Part shown: in pieces, positions 45,435 through 55,337 of the stretch
How the letters are laid out: each line of letters starts with the position of its first letter
Numbering within the stretch: the stretch's first letter is position 1
Source of the DNA: an uncultured Maribacter sp.
GTDB lineage: Bacteria; Bacteroidota; Bacteroidia; Flavobacteriales; Flavobacteriaceae
Reading direction: 5' to 3'
Assembly: GCF_947496775.1 (NCBI RefSeq)
Contig: NZ_CANMDU010000001.1
Location: 930,001 to 994,000, forward strand
Length of the DNA stretch: 64,000 bases
Translations under genes and position numbers: made by a program
Notes under the pieces: generated by a model
What the model was told of the DNA's origin: nothing
The model's input: only the letters and a program-made list of their open reading frames with translations
Databases searched by the model: none

Positions 45435-46883
45435 ATGAAAAATTATATAAATAACAAATTTAGTAAGTACCTCTTTGCTATATCTATTCCATTAGGAATA
45501 GCATTAAGTTGTACTCCAGAATCTAATATTAGAGACGGTATTAAGGAAATAACCTTTAAACCAACTGCCAGCACTACGTTAATTACAGAAGGTGAAACTA
45601 TTAAATATCAAGATTCCTCGCTTAACGTAAGTAAAAGAATTTGGACGTTTGAAGGTGGTAGCACAGAAACTTCCGATGAAAAAATTATAGAAATTACTTA
45701 TGATGATGCATCGGAAATTAATGATGGTATCCCTGTTGGTTATCTTACCACATTAGAGGTAACACATGAAGATGGTTCCATTACTAAAAATTCATTTAAA
45801 GTAGATGTATATAACCATGTAAAACCAGAATTTAGTGCCGATAAAAATGCTGCATTAATGGGTTCCGAAATTTCATTCACTAACCTTTCTGAATACGCAG
45901 AATCTAAATGGGAAGATGCACAAGAAAAAGATGTATACTTTTGGTCATTTCCTGGTGGTATTCCAGAAACTAGTAATGAAGAAAACCCTAAAGTTACTTA
46001 TCCTAACACAGGAGATTATCCAGTTGCTCTGGCAATTTTTCGCTCTGCACCAGAGGACAAAGCCGTAATTGTAAAAGAAAATTTTATTAAAATTGTAGAT
46101 GTACAGGTTATAGGGGCAACGTCTAACAGAATGGCTGAGTTAGGTTCAAAAATAGCTTTAACTTATGAGACAGCCTTACAAGCTACAGATGCCAGTAAGT
46201 TTAGCGTTCTAGTAGATGGTACGGCAGTAAATATCTCTGCTGTAAACATTAAATCTGGAGATGATACAACATATGAAATTGTTCTAGAAACACCTATAGT
46301 TGATAATCAAGTTGTAAGCCTATCATATGAAGGAGGAGATTTCGCTTCTACAGGGGAACTTTTAGGACCAATAGTAGATTTAGGAATAGAAAACAACGTA
46401 ATAAATCTATTAAAAGATAAAAACCCAGGCTTTGAGTCCGATGGGCCAGGAGGTTTCCCTGGTGCTGGTTGGGGTAACTGGGATGGTACTGCTAATAATC
46501 CAGAAGTTTATGCTGTGATTGATTCTGATAAGCATAGTGGTAATAATAGTTTACAAATTACAATGGACGGAACAGGAACAGGCTGGATTCTCAATACTAC
46601 TGGTCACGAAGTAGTAGAAGAAGGAATATACAGATTAACCGTTTGGGCCAAAGCATCTGTTGATGGTATTCCATTAGACTTTAGATCCGTTACTCCAAAC
46701 TGGTCTAATGTACATACTGCCAATGAAACATTAACAACCGAATGGGCAGAATATACTTTAGAGTTCTCTACTGTTGGTGATGAAAATCTTAACAGAAACT
46801 ACTGGCATGTTCTTAGACCTAATGAAGCTTCTAATGGTGTACAAGTTTTTCTAGATGATATTTCATTATATAGAATAGACTAG
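45435..46883 (+). CDS. Surface glycan-binding lipoprotein with PKD and CBM-like domains (second operon)
   Basis: A 482-residue lipoprotein (lipobox ALSC, C26) with four modules visible. Two PKD-like domains come first (KRIWTFEGGSTETSDEKII; YFWSFPGGIPETSNEENPKV), then a SwmB/Ig-like domain of about 85 residues. The C-terminal 150 residues begin KNPGFESDGPGGFPGAGWGN and contain HSGNNSLQITM, AKASVDG and VFLDDISLYRID, typical of CBM4/9/CBM32-like jelly-roll glycan-binding modules. It takes the SusE/SusF position, holding glycan at the cell surface and passing it to SusCD. It is the last gene of the operon and is followed by a terminator. Confidence 0.85.
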   Translation: MKNYINNKFSKYLFAISIPLGIALSCTPESNIRDGIKEITFKPTASTTLITEGETIKYQDSSLNVSKRIWTFEGGSTETSDEKIIEITYDDASEINDGIPVGYLTTLEVTHEDGSITKNSFKVDVYNHVKPEFSADKNAALMGSEISFTNLSEYAESKWEDAQEKDVYFWSFPGGIPETSNEENPKVTYPNTGDYPVALAIFRSAPEDKAVIVKENFIKIVDVQVIGATSNRMAELGSKIALTYETALQATDASKFSVLVDGTAVNISAVNIKSGDDTTYEIVLETPIVDNQVVSLSYEGGDFASTGELLGPIVDLGIENNVINLLKDKNPGFESDGPGGFPGAGWGNWDGTANNPEVYAVIDSDKHSGNNSLQITMDGTGTGWILNTTGHEVVEEGIYRLTVWAKASVDGIPLDFRSVTPNWSNVHTANETLTTEWAEYTLEFSTVGDENLNRNYWHVLRPNEASNGVQVFLDDISLYRID

Positions 46884-46904
46884 TAAAACATCTTGCCAAA
46901 ATTT

Positions 46905-46940
46905 AAAGGTCTATTTGAAACATCAAATAGACCTTTTTTT
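46905..46940 (+). terminator. Terminator of the second susCD operon
   Basis: AAAGGTCTATTTGA (46905-46918) pairs with TCAAATAGACCTTT (46923-46936) around an AACA loop and continues into a T run. It separates the susCD operon from the FG-GAP lipoprotein gene that begins at 46972. Confidence 0.93.
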
Positions 46941-46971
46941 AGTAAATTAAGCTTTCATATATTTCTTCTCT

Positions 46972-49900
46972 ATGAAAAAAAAGTACACTCTTGTCAACCT
47001 CATAATATGCTGTTGTTTATTACTATGTATAAATTGTAATAAACAAGAAAAAATAACGAATAAAAACAATTCTCATCATAAAGAAAATCAGCTCTTCAGC
47101 CTCATTTCTCCGAAAAAAAGCAACATAAATTTCAATAATCATATTGATGAAAATTTTAAAAATTTCTTTGCCGTTTTTAATTACGTTTATAATGGTGCCG
47201 GTGTTGCTATAGGAGACATTAATAACGATGGCTTATCGGATATATATTTTGTGGGCAATGAAGTCCCCAATAAGTTATATTTAAACAAAGGTGATTTTGA
47301 ATTTGAAGATATATCTACAAGTGGAAATGTTAGCAACGAAAAAGGCTGGCACAATGGAGTTGTAATGGCAGATGTAAATGGAGATAATTTACAAGACATT
47401 TACGTTTGTCGAGGAGGGTATAATGATTTAGACAAGGATAGAGAGAATTTACTATATATTAACCAGGGAGATAATACATTTAAAGAAGAAGCAAAAAAAT
47501 ACGGCATTAATGATAAAGGATATTCCATTATGGCTTCTTTTTTTGATTTTGATAAGGATAACGATTTAGATCTATACGTTACCAATAGACCAAACACTTT
47601 CTTCTTGGGATACCAACAAGTTCTTCAAGGAAAACAAAAGCAAGATGATTTATTCCGGGATAAATTTTATGAAAATGTAAATGGCTCATTTGTAGAAATT
47701 GGCCTTAATGCTGGCATTAAAAATAATTTTGGTTATGGTTTGGGTATCGCTACCACCGATATAAATAGCGATGGAAATGCTGATATATATGTTGCTAACG
47801 ATTATTTAGAGAGAGATTATTTATATATAAACCAAGGGAACAAAAAATTTAAAGATGAACTTAAAACTCGCTTCAATCATATTCCTTTCTATGCAATGGG
47901 TGTAGATGTGGTAGATTTTAATAATGATGGTTTTGAAGACATAATGCAATTAGAGATGCGCCCTGAAGACTATGAACGTAGCAAAACTACTATGGCTTCT
48001 ATGAATACCAAACTTTTTAAAGACATGACCTCAAACGGCTTTCATTACCAATACATGCACAATAACTTACAACTAAACAGAGGCAATGGGGTTTTTAGTG
48101 ATATTGCCCAATTCGCAGGTGTTTCTAAAACCGATTGGAGTTGGTCTTGTTTAGGTAGCGATTTTGATAATGATGGCTATAGAGACTTATATATTACAAA
48201 CGGTTTTAAAAGAGATATTTGGGATAAGGACGCAAATGCTGCCTTTAGAAAATTCATGCAAAGTGCCCAAGCAAGAAAAAACTCTAATGCCCAAAATGCG
48301 CAACATATAATTAATTTATTTAAAGAAAATAAAATACCTAATTACATATATAAAAACAATGGAAATCTATCCTTTAGCAAAAAGATTAAAGCCTGGGGCG
48401 TAAATCATGATAGTTTTTCCAGTGGTGCTGCAGTAGCAGATTTGGATAATGACGGAGACTTAGATTTAATTGTAAATAACATAAATGACACCGCATTTAT
48501 TTACCAAAATAATGCCGAAAAATTAAATAATAACTTTATAAAATTAAAATTAAATGGACCTAAAAATAATACCACAGGTTTAGGTGCCAAAATAACAATA
48601 TATCATAATAAAAAAATTCAATTTCATGAATTTAAAACCGTTAGAGGATATTTATCTTCGGTAGAACCATTAATTCATTTTGGGTTAAAAAAAAATAAAG
48701 AAATAGATAGCCTAAGAATAGTTTGGACAGATGGTAAAGAACAAATGATTACAAAACTAAAAACAAACCAATTGGTAGCCATAAGCTATAACGAGGCCAA
48801 TATTCCAAGCACTTCAGAAACAAAAATCCCTACCCTACTATCCGAGAAAACAGACCACTTTTTAAAAACTCCCTTTATTCATAAAGAAAAAATATATAAC
48901 GACTTTAAAGACCAAATTTTACTGCCTCATAAATTATCGCAAGATGGCCCTTGCATAGCCGTTTCTGACATTAATAATGATGGGTTAGAAGATTTTTATA
49001 TTGGAGGCGCTTCTGGACAAGCTGGTGCCTTCTATAAGCAAACGAAAAATGGTGTTTTCAATAAACTAGATCAAAAAACCTTTTTAACTGATAAAGAAAA
49101 AGAAGATGTCGGAGCTATATTTTTTGATGCCGACGGAGATAATGACCAAGATTTATATGTAGCAAGCGGTGGTTATGAGTTTGCTATAAATGATTCTCTG
49201 TTACAAGATAGGTTGTACCTCAACAACGGTAAAGGCATTTTCACTAAATCTAAAAAATTGCCTAAAATTCATGAAAGTAGTTCTACTGTAATTCCGTTAG
49301 ACTTTGATACCGATGGCGATTTAGATTTGTTTATTGGGGGTAGATTAATTCCTAAGAATTATCCCTTCACCCCAAACAGCTATATCTTAAAAAATGAAAA
49401 TGGAAAATTTATAGATGTAACTTCTATCGTAGCTCCTGAACTTTCAAAAATTGGCATGGTTACTTCTGGCACTTGGAATGATATTGATGGGGATAATAAT
49501 CGGGAACTTATCTTGGTTGGAGAATGGATGCCTATTTCTATTTTTAAAATAGATAATGGGGTTTTTAAAAACATAACCAAATCTTATAACTTACAAGACT
49601 CAAATGGCTGGTGGAATAAAATAATAGCTACTGATTATGATAAAGACGGAGATACCGATTTTATTGTTGGTAATTTGGGTTTAAATTATAAGTTTAGAGC
49701 AAGTAAAAAAAGTCCTTTCTTAATCTATGCAAATGATTTTGACAAAAACGGAACGAACGATATTTTTCTCGCTAAAAAATACAAAGACCGAGAAGTTCCT
49801 ATTCGCGGACTTCAATGTACTTCAGAACAAATGCCCATTATTGCAAACAAATTTAAAAGCTATTCCGAATTTGCTCGAGCGGATATAAAAGAGATTGTGG

Positions 49901-50307
49901 GCGATAGTTTAAAATCTGGAAGTGTATACCACGCCAATGAATTTGCTAGTATTATTTTAGAAAATAATAATGGAAAGTTAGCCCCCAAAAAACTTCCAAG
50001 TGAGGCTCAATTTTCAGTAATAAATGGCATTATTGTAGACGATTTTAATGGCGATACCATTCTAGATATTTTGGTTGCTGGCAATAAATTTGAAACAGAA
50101 ATAGAAACCACCAGAGCAGATGCATCATTAGGTTCTTTATTGCTCGGAACTAAGAAGGGAATATTTAAACCTATTTCTTATTTGCAAAGTGGGTATTTTG
50201 CTCCTTATAATATAAAAGACATTCAAAAAATTACTATTGGCAAAAATAAGACTGGGATTATTACTGGCATTAATAATAGTACAATAAAGTTTCATATCTT
50301 AAATTAA
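46972..50307 (+). CDS. FG-GAP/VCBS-repeat lipoprotein with central ASPIC/UnbV domain
   Basis: A 1111-residue exported lipoprotein (lipid on C22 after a Cys-rich leader). It carries fourteen calcium-binding D-x-D/N-x-D-G motifs: seven (DINNDGLSD, DVNGDNLQD, DFDKDNDLD, DINSDGNAD, DFNNDGFED, DFDNDGYRD, DLDNDGDLD) before a central ASPIC/UnbV domain (VRGYLSSVEPLIHFGL), and seven after it (from DINNDGLED to DFNGDTILD). This suggests two seven-bladed integrin-like beta-propellers bridged by the ASPIC domain. Related proteins are common beside SusCD operons and may bind glycans or adhere to surfaces; no enzymatic residues are apparent. It has its own transcript, after a terminator, and converges on the hybrid regulator gene. 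Confidence 0.9.
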   Translation: MKKKYTLVNLIICCCLLLCINCNKQEKITNKNNSHHKENQLFSLISPKKSNINFNNHIDENFKNFFAVFNYVYNGAGVAIGDINNDGLSDIYFVGNEVPNKLYLNKGDFEFEDISTSGNVSNEKGWHNGVVMADVNGDNLQDIYVCRGGYNDLDKDRENLLYINQGDNTFKEEAKKYGINDKGYSIMASFFDFDKDNDLDLYVTNRPNTFFLGYQQVLQGKQKQDDLFRDKFYENVNGSFVEIGLNAGIKNNFGYGLGIATTDINSDGNADIYVANDYLERDYLYINQGNKKFKDELKTRFNHIPFYAMGVDVVDFNNDGFEDIMQLEMRPEDYERSKTTMASMNTKLFKDMTSNGFHYQYMHNNLQLNRGNGVFSDIAQFAGVSKTDWSWSCLGSDFDNDGYRDLYITNGFKRDIWDKDANAAFRKFMQSAQARKNSNAQNAQHIINLFKENKIPNYIYKNNGNLSFSKKIKAWGVNHDSFSSGAAVADLDNDGDLDLIVNNINDTAFIYQNNAEKLNNNFIKLKLNGPKNNTTGLGAKITIYHNKKIQFHEFKTVRGYLSSVEPLIHFGLKKNKEIDSLRIVWTDGKEQMITKLKTNQLVAISYNEANIPSTSETKIPTLLSEKTDHFLKTPFIHKEKIYNDFKDQILLPHKLSQDGPCIAVSDINNDGLEDFYIGGASGQAGAFYKQTKNGVFNKLDQKTFLTDKEKEDVGAIFFDADGDNDQDLYVASGGYEFAINDSLLQDRLYLNNGKGIFTKSKKLPKIHESSSTVIPLDFDTDGDLDLFIGGRLIPKNYPFTPNSYILKNENGKFIDVTSIVAPELSKIGMVTSGTWNDIDGDNNRELILVGEWMPISIFKIDNGVFKNITKSYNLQDSNGWWNKIIATDYDKDGDTDFIVGNLGLNYKFRASKKSPFLIYANDFDKNGTNDIFLAKKYKDREVPIRGLQCTSEQMPIIANKFKSYSEFARADIKEIVGDSLKSGSVYHANEFASIILENNNGKLAPKKLPSEAQFSVINGIIVDDFNGDTILDILVAGNKFETEIETTRADASLGSLLLGTKKGIFKPISYLQSGYFAPYNIKDIQKITIGKNKTGIITGINNSTIKFHILN

Positions 50308-50348
50308 CTTTAATCATAACCTATATATACTTTGCAAGTGCCAATCTT

Positions 50349-53300
50349 TTAATCTTCCAAATTACCTACAGGTTTTTTACGAACATATTGACTAGGTGTA
50401 ACGCCAAATTGTTTTCTGAAACATTTAGAAAAATAAGATGATGTGTTAAAACCTGTTTTATACATAATATCTTTTACCGGTAAATCGCTATTTTCTAGTA
50501 ATTGTACTGCTCTTTTAAGACGAATATTACGAATAAACTCTCCAGAAGATAAACCTGTAAGCTCTTTAAATTTCATATAAAGATTAGTACGGCTATGCCC
50601 CATTTCTTTTACTAACATCTCTACATTAAACTCGGTGTTCATCATATGTTTTTCTATAATGTCCATAGCTTGTTGTAAGAATTTTTCATCTAAAGAAGTT
50701 ACTGCCACATCTTTTGGTTGCAAAATTATTTCCTTATTAAAACGCTCTCTAAGTTTTTCTCTTCGTTTTATAATATTATTAATTTTCAATTGCAATAATT
50801 CTATATCAAAAGGCTTTCTTATATAATCATCTGCACCTATCTGAAGGCTCTCCAATTCATTTTCTTGCGAAGTCTTTGCTGTTAATATTATTACAGGAAT
50901 ATGACTTATTTCTTTATTGCTTTTAATTTTTTTACAAAATTCAATTCCATCCATTACTGGCATAAGCACATCACTAATAACAATATTGGGCAATATTTGA
51001 TTAACAATTTCTAATCCTTTTTCTCCATTTTCTGCTTCATAAATAGTATAGTAATCCTCAAGAACATCCTTAATAAAGCCTCTGATTTCTGAATTATCGT
51101 CTACAATAAGAAGTGAAGCTTGTTTAGGGGTGTTTTCTGTTAAAGTACTATCTGTTATTTCGTCGTTTAAATCAATTGCAAAAGATTCTGCTTCAGATGA
51201 ACGAACCAAAAAATCATTATCAGAGACTTCTTTACAGGTGATTTCTTTACTGTGCTTATATATTTCTTTATCTTTAGGTAGCCTAACTTCAAATTCCGAC
51301 CCTTTATTTATTTCAGAACTTACCTTAATAAATCCTCTATGTAATTGCACTAGCTTTTTAGTGAATGTTAAACCAATACCAATACCTTCTGGGTTTATTT
51401 TGCCATAATCTTTTTCTGTATGAAACCGTTCAAAGATTTCCTCGAGCCTAACTTTTTCTATACCAATACCAGAGTCTTTTACTTTTATAACTACGTAAGA
51501 AGTTGAGTTATATTTTTTTTCAGATATATTTATGGTAACAAACCCTCTATCTTCAGTAAATTTAAAAGCGTTAGAAAGAAGGTTGTTTATTATTTTTTCC
51601 ATGGCATCATGATCAAACCAAGATACTAATTCTTCATTTTCCGCATCTATACTAAAATCTATATCTCTCTTAAATGCCTGAAATTGAAAAGGCTCTGCCA
51701 ACTCTTTAATAAACTCCACAACATAAGAATTACGGACCACTAAAGGCATTTTACCTTGATTAATTTTTCTAAAGTCTAAAAGTTGATTAACCAATCTATG
51801 TAAATAATCGCTATTTTTTCTTATTACATGAAATTGCTTTTTAGCTTTTTCAGGCTCCAATTCCCTAAAATTTTTATCCAAATATTCTAAAGGTCCCTTT
51901 ATTAAAGATAAGGGTGTTCTAAACTCATGAGAAATATTAGTAAAAAAATCTAACTTAATTTTATGCAACTCGTCTGACTTTTGTTTTTCTAAAAACTCAT
52001 ACTCTAGCTGTAATTTTTTAGTGGTCTTTATAAAAGTATATCTCCAAAAAAGCCATAAAACACCCATTACCATAATACCATAAATTACATATGCTAAATT
52101 AGTTCTCCACCAAGGAGGGATTACCTTTATATGTATTTCCGAAGGAGTGGCATCCCATAAACCATCATTATTAGACGCTTTTACTTTCAAAACGTAATCC
52201 CCGGGCTCTAAATTTGTATACGTGGCAAAACGTTTATCGGAAGAGGTAACAATCCACTCAGAATCAAAATTTTCTAATTTATAGGCAAATTTGTTTTTAT
52301 CCGGAGCCGCAAAATGTAAGGCTGCGAATTCAAATGAAAAACTATTTTCTATATATTTCAATTCAATTTTCTTAGTTTCTGCAATACTTTTATTTATAAT
52401 AACTCGACCATTAACCTCTTCATTAATTTCTACTGGCTTATTAGAAATAAAAAATTTAGTTATTACAGTTTCTGCTTTTATCTTATTTTCTTCAATTTTC
52501 TTAGGGTAAAAAGCATTAAAACCATTAACTCCACCAAAAAGCAATTCTCCATCCTTTCTTTTTAAAGCAGCTAATTCCTGAAACTCATTGCTTTGTAGTC
52601 CATCATTAACATCATAATTCTTAAAAGTCCTTTCTTTAGGATTAAATTTAGATAATCCTTTATTGGTAGATAACCATAAGTTACCCTCATCATCCTCTAA
52701 AATTCCTTTTATTACGTTGTTCGGAAGTCCATCTTCCTGAGTATAGGAGATAAATTTTTCCGTTTTTCCATTCTCTGAATAAACTAATTTATTAAGTCCA
52801 CCTCCAAAAGTACCTATCCAAATATCTCCCAACGTACTTTCATAAATTGCCAAGATATAATTATGACTAATGGTATTTATGTTATCCGGTTTATTTTTAT
52901 AAACTGTAAATTTTGGCTTCTTTTTATTTTTTTCCTCTGCGGTTAATTTACTTAATCCATTACCTGTTCCGAACCAAACATTCCCCTTTCTATCTTCATA
53001 AATACTACGAACAATATCATTAGAAATTGATGTAGAGTCATACTTTTTACTTTTAAATAAATCTTTCTGATAATCTGTAGAGTCATTACTGTTAGACCAT
53101 CTATGTACTCCTGCTCCATAAGTACCAATCCAAATGTTTTGTTGTGAGTCTGTTAACAAAGAAAAAACACCTCTATTAATCCCTAATACCTGCACAACCA
53201 TCTCTTTTTTAACATTTTTAGGGTTTGTAATATCTAACTGATAAAGAGCAGGGTAACCTTCACTTCCAATAAAAAGGGTTTTCTTACCTCCCTTAATACT

Positions 53301-54566
53301 CTCTGTTAAAGCAAATGGTTTTTTAATATTATTAAATACTTTAAACTTACTGTACTGCCCATCATCATCATGTTTTTTAAGCATATTTAACCCACCACCT
53401 TCTGTGCCTATCCATAAAGTTCCATTACTATCTTCATAAATAGATCTAATTTTATCATAGCTTAAACTATTTGGGTTCTCGTTTTTTCTAAAATGCTGAA
53501 ATTGTTTTCTTTTTCTATCATATTTATTTACTCCTCCTCCATTAGTTCCAACCCAAAGAATTCCTGTTTCATCAATGAATAATGACTGTACAATATTCTT
53601 ACTAAGACTATATGTATTTTTAGAATCATATTTATAGTGTCCGTTTATTGTAGGTAAGGAACTTTCACTTTTATTCTCAAAACATAGTAGTCCATTATTA
53701 GTCCCCAACCAAATATCATTTGTGTTATCCACTAATACATCATTATAAAAACCGGGATATAATAGCTCTACTTTAGATTTAGTATCGTCAGTACTTATAT
53801 AAAGTCCATTATAAGAACCAATAAGTAATCTTCCATATTTATCCTCTCCTATACTGCCAATAGTGGTTCTAGGAAGTCCAAACCCATTACTTACTAAATT
53901 CATATAATACTCTCCATCTTTGTTTCTAGACATTGTATATAAACCTTGCAACGTACCTACCCATATTGTTCCCGCGCTATCTTCATAAATTGAATTAATG
54001 TTATTTGCTTTGGAGTATACCGTAACATTTTGCTCCACGGAAAAATGGTTAAACTTTAATGTTTCTTCACTATTTTCCAAATTGACCATATCTAATCCCT
54101 TAGGAGAACCAATCCATAGTCTGTTTTTACTATCTATAAACAATGTATGTATATAATCACTAACCAAACTCGAATTATCATCATCATTGTGCGTATAATG
54201 AGTAAAGGTTTCTTTTGATTGGTTAAAATATTCAAGCCCACTTCCTGTAGTTCCTATCCACAGATTATCCTCATTATCTCCAACAATACTATATATTAAG
54301 TTACTACTTATACTTTCAGGGTCATTGGTGTTTGGTTGGTATATCGTGAACTCGTAACCATCATATTTGTTTAACCCATCATGCGTAGCGAACCATAAAA
54401 AACCCTTGTTATCCTGGTAAATATCATTTATATCATTTTGAGAAAGTCCATTTTTGGTCGTTAAATGCTCAAATTTAACAGCTTCCTGCGCCCAAATACA
54501 TTGGCTATTCAAGGAAACAAAAGCCAATATAAGGGTTCTTATTATACAATAAATATTACTATTCAT
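50349..54566 (-). CDS. Hybrid two-component system regulator (HTCS)
   Basis: A 1405-residue one-protein signalling system. After a signal peptide come about fourteen periplasmic propeller blades (LWFATHDGLNKYDG, IWIGTFGGGLNKL and so on), the Y_Y_Y domain (about 740-815), one membrane helix (about 824-842), a HisKA domain with H880 in NISHEFRTPL, an HATPase domain with NLLSNAFKF and DSGIGI, a receiver domain with D1199 in ISDVLMPVMDG, and an AraC-type DNA-binding domain with IRLKRAVQLLENSDLPVKDI near the end. Such proteins bind an oligosaccharide in the periplasm and activate a neighbouring susCD operon, here most likely the divergent one at 55.3-61.8 kb. All catalytic residues appear intact. 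Confidence 0.97.
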   Translation of the reverse strand: MNSNIYCIIRTLILAFVSLNSQCIWAQEAVKFEHLTTKNGLSQNDINDIYQDNKGFLWFATHDGLNKYDGYEFTIYQPNTNDPESISSNLIYSIVGDNEDNLWIGTTGSGLEYFNQSKETFTHYTHNDDDNSSLVSDYIHTLFIDSKNRLWIGSPKGLDMVNLENSEETLKFNHFSVEQNVTVYSKANNINSIYEDSAGTIWVGTLQGLYTMSRNKDGEYYMNLVSNGFGLPRTTIGSIGEDKYGRLLIGSYNGLYISTDDTKSKVELLYPGFYNDVLVDNTNDIWLGTNNGLLCFENKSESSLPTINGHYKYDSKNTYSLSKNIVQSLFIDETGILWVGTNGGGVNKYDRKRKQFQHFRKNENPNSLSYDKIRSIYEDSNGTLWIGTEGGGLNMLKKHDDDGQYSKFKVFNNIKKPFALTESIKGGKKTLFIGSEGYPALYQLDITNPKNVKKEMVVQVLGINRGVFSLLTDSQQNIWIGTYGAGVHRWSNSNDSTDYQKDLFKSKKYDSTSISNDIVRSIYEDRKGNVWFGTGNGLSKLTAEEKNKKKPKFTVYKNKPDNINTISHNYILAIYESTLGDIWIGTFGGGLNKLVYSENGKTEKFISYTQEDGLPNNVIKGILEDDEGNLWLSTNKGLSKFNPKERTFKNYDVNDGLQSNEFQELAALKRKDGELLFGGVNGFNAFYPKKIEENKIKAETVITKFFISNKPVEINEEVNGRVIINKSIAETKKIELKYIENSFSFEFAALHFAAPDKNKFAYKLENFDSEWIVTSSDKRFATYTNLEPGDYVLKVKASNNDGLWDATPSEIHIKVIPPWWRTNLAYVIYGIMVMGVLWLFWRYTFIKTTKKLQLEYEFLEKQKSDELHKIKLDFFTNISHEFRTPLSLIKGPLEYLDKNFRELEPEKAKKQFHVIRKNSDYLHRLVNQLLDFRKINQGKMPLVVRNSYVVEFIKELAEPFQFQAFKRDIDFSIDAENEELVSWFDHDAMEKIINNLLSNAFKFTEDRGFVTINISEKKYNSTSYVVIKVKDSGIGIEKVRLEEIFERFHTEKDYGKINPEGIGIGLTFTKKLVQLHRGFIKVSSEINKGSEFEVRLPKDKEIYKHSKEITCKEVSDNDFLVRSSEAESFAIDLNDEITDSTLTENTPKQASLLIVDDNSEIRGFIKDVLEDYYTIYEAENGEKGLEIVNQILPNIVISDVLMPVMDGIEFCKKIKSNKEISHIPVIILTAKTSQENELESLQIGADDYIRKPFDIELLQLKINNIIKRREKLRERFNKEIILQPKDVAVTSLDEKFLQQAMDIIEKHMMNTEFNVEMLVKEMGHSRTNLYMKFKELTGLSSGEFIRNIRLKRAVQLLENSDLPVKDIMYKTGFNTSSYFSKCFRKQFGVTPSQYVRKKPVGNLED

Positions 54567-55337
54567 ACACTAAAAATATATTACTCAATATACCAAATTA
54601 TATGTGGAATATTAGAATCAGATATTCCAATTCAAGACAACCATAATCATATTTAAAAAAAGAAAAGTATACTACATAAACCTTACCCATAGTATATAAA
54701 ATTCAAAAAGGCTTTATAATTATAAAAACCTTATAGTTCTATGCTAAAAGATATTACATTAAGCCATTACTCATCAATACTTTTTTTACTTTTCAAAGGC
54801 AAATACAATACCCAAATCATCGAAATTTAACCAGCAGACTAACTGTTTTTGCCAATTTAGCGCCAACAACAATCATTTTTTTAACTAAAAAATTTAAACT
54901 CGAACTAAAGAGAACAATGTCTCTTTTTACTAAATAAATAACTCAACAAAACATGAACATATAATATAAAATAATAGACAATCATACCAAACGCATATTC
55001 AAAACATGTCCTAAAAGTCCTATTTTAATAACAAAACACCATTGTTACTACTAAATTTAAATTTAAAAATACTGAACATTAAGATTGACTCCCAACAAAA
55101 AACAATTCAGATCAAAATACACAAAGAAGCACCAACACTCTCACAAAATACTTCAAATAAATACAGCGCTAAAATACATGTCTAGTTTTACTTGAGAGAC
55201 TATTTTTTCTATGTAATTAACAATTTGATAGTTTTAAGCCTTAATTATTTTCAAAAATTTAATTTTTAATCTGTTTTGGTATCATATTATACTATTATAG
55301 TATTGATGTCAAAATTTTAACTACCTAACTCACTATT
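54567..55337. other. 771-base non-coding region between HTCS and third susC
   Basis: Very AT-rich and without any convincing gene. It contains a 14-base palindrome TTTATAATTATAAA (54713-54726) flanked by AAGG and CCTT, and the inverted repeat at 55281-55307. It must hold the promoters of both divergent genes, but I could not find a good TTG/TAnnTTTG pair for either, which suits a promoter that depends on an activator such as the HTCS. Confidence 0.6.
55281..55307 (+). promoter_or_regulatory. Inverted repeat just upstream of the third susC gene
   Basis: ATACTA (55289-55294) and TAGTAT (55298-55303) are perfect complements around TTA, bracketed by ATCA (55281-55284) and TGAT (55304-55307). It ends 30 bases before the susC start codon, so it may be in the 5' leader or be the binding site of the HTCS. 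Confidence 0.4.

Noticed and set aside
54713-54726. TTTATAATTATAAA palindrome as an operator
   Set aside because: It is pure A/T in a very AT-rich region, so a perfect 14-base palindrome is weak evidence by itself; mentioned only within the intergenic entry.
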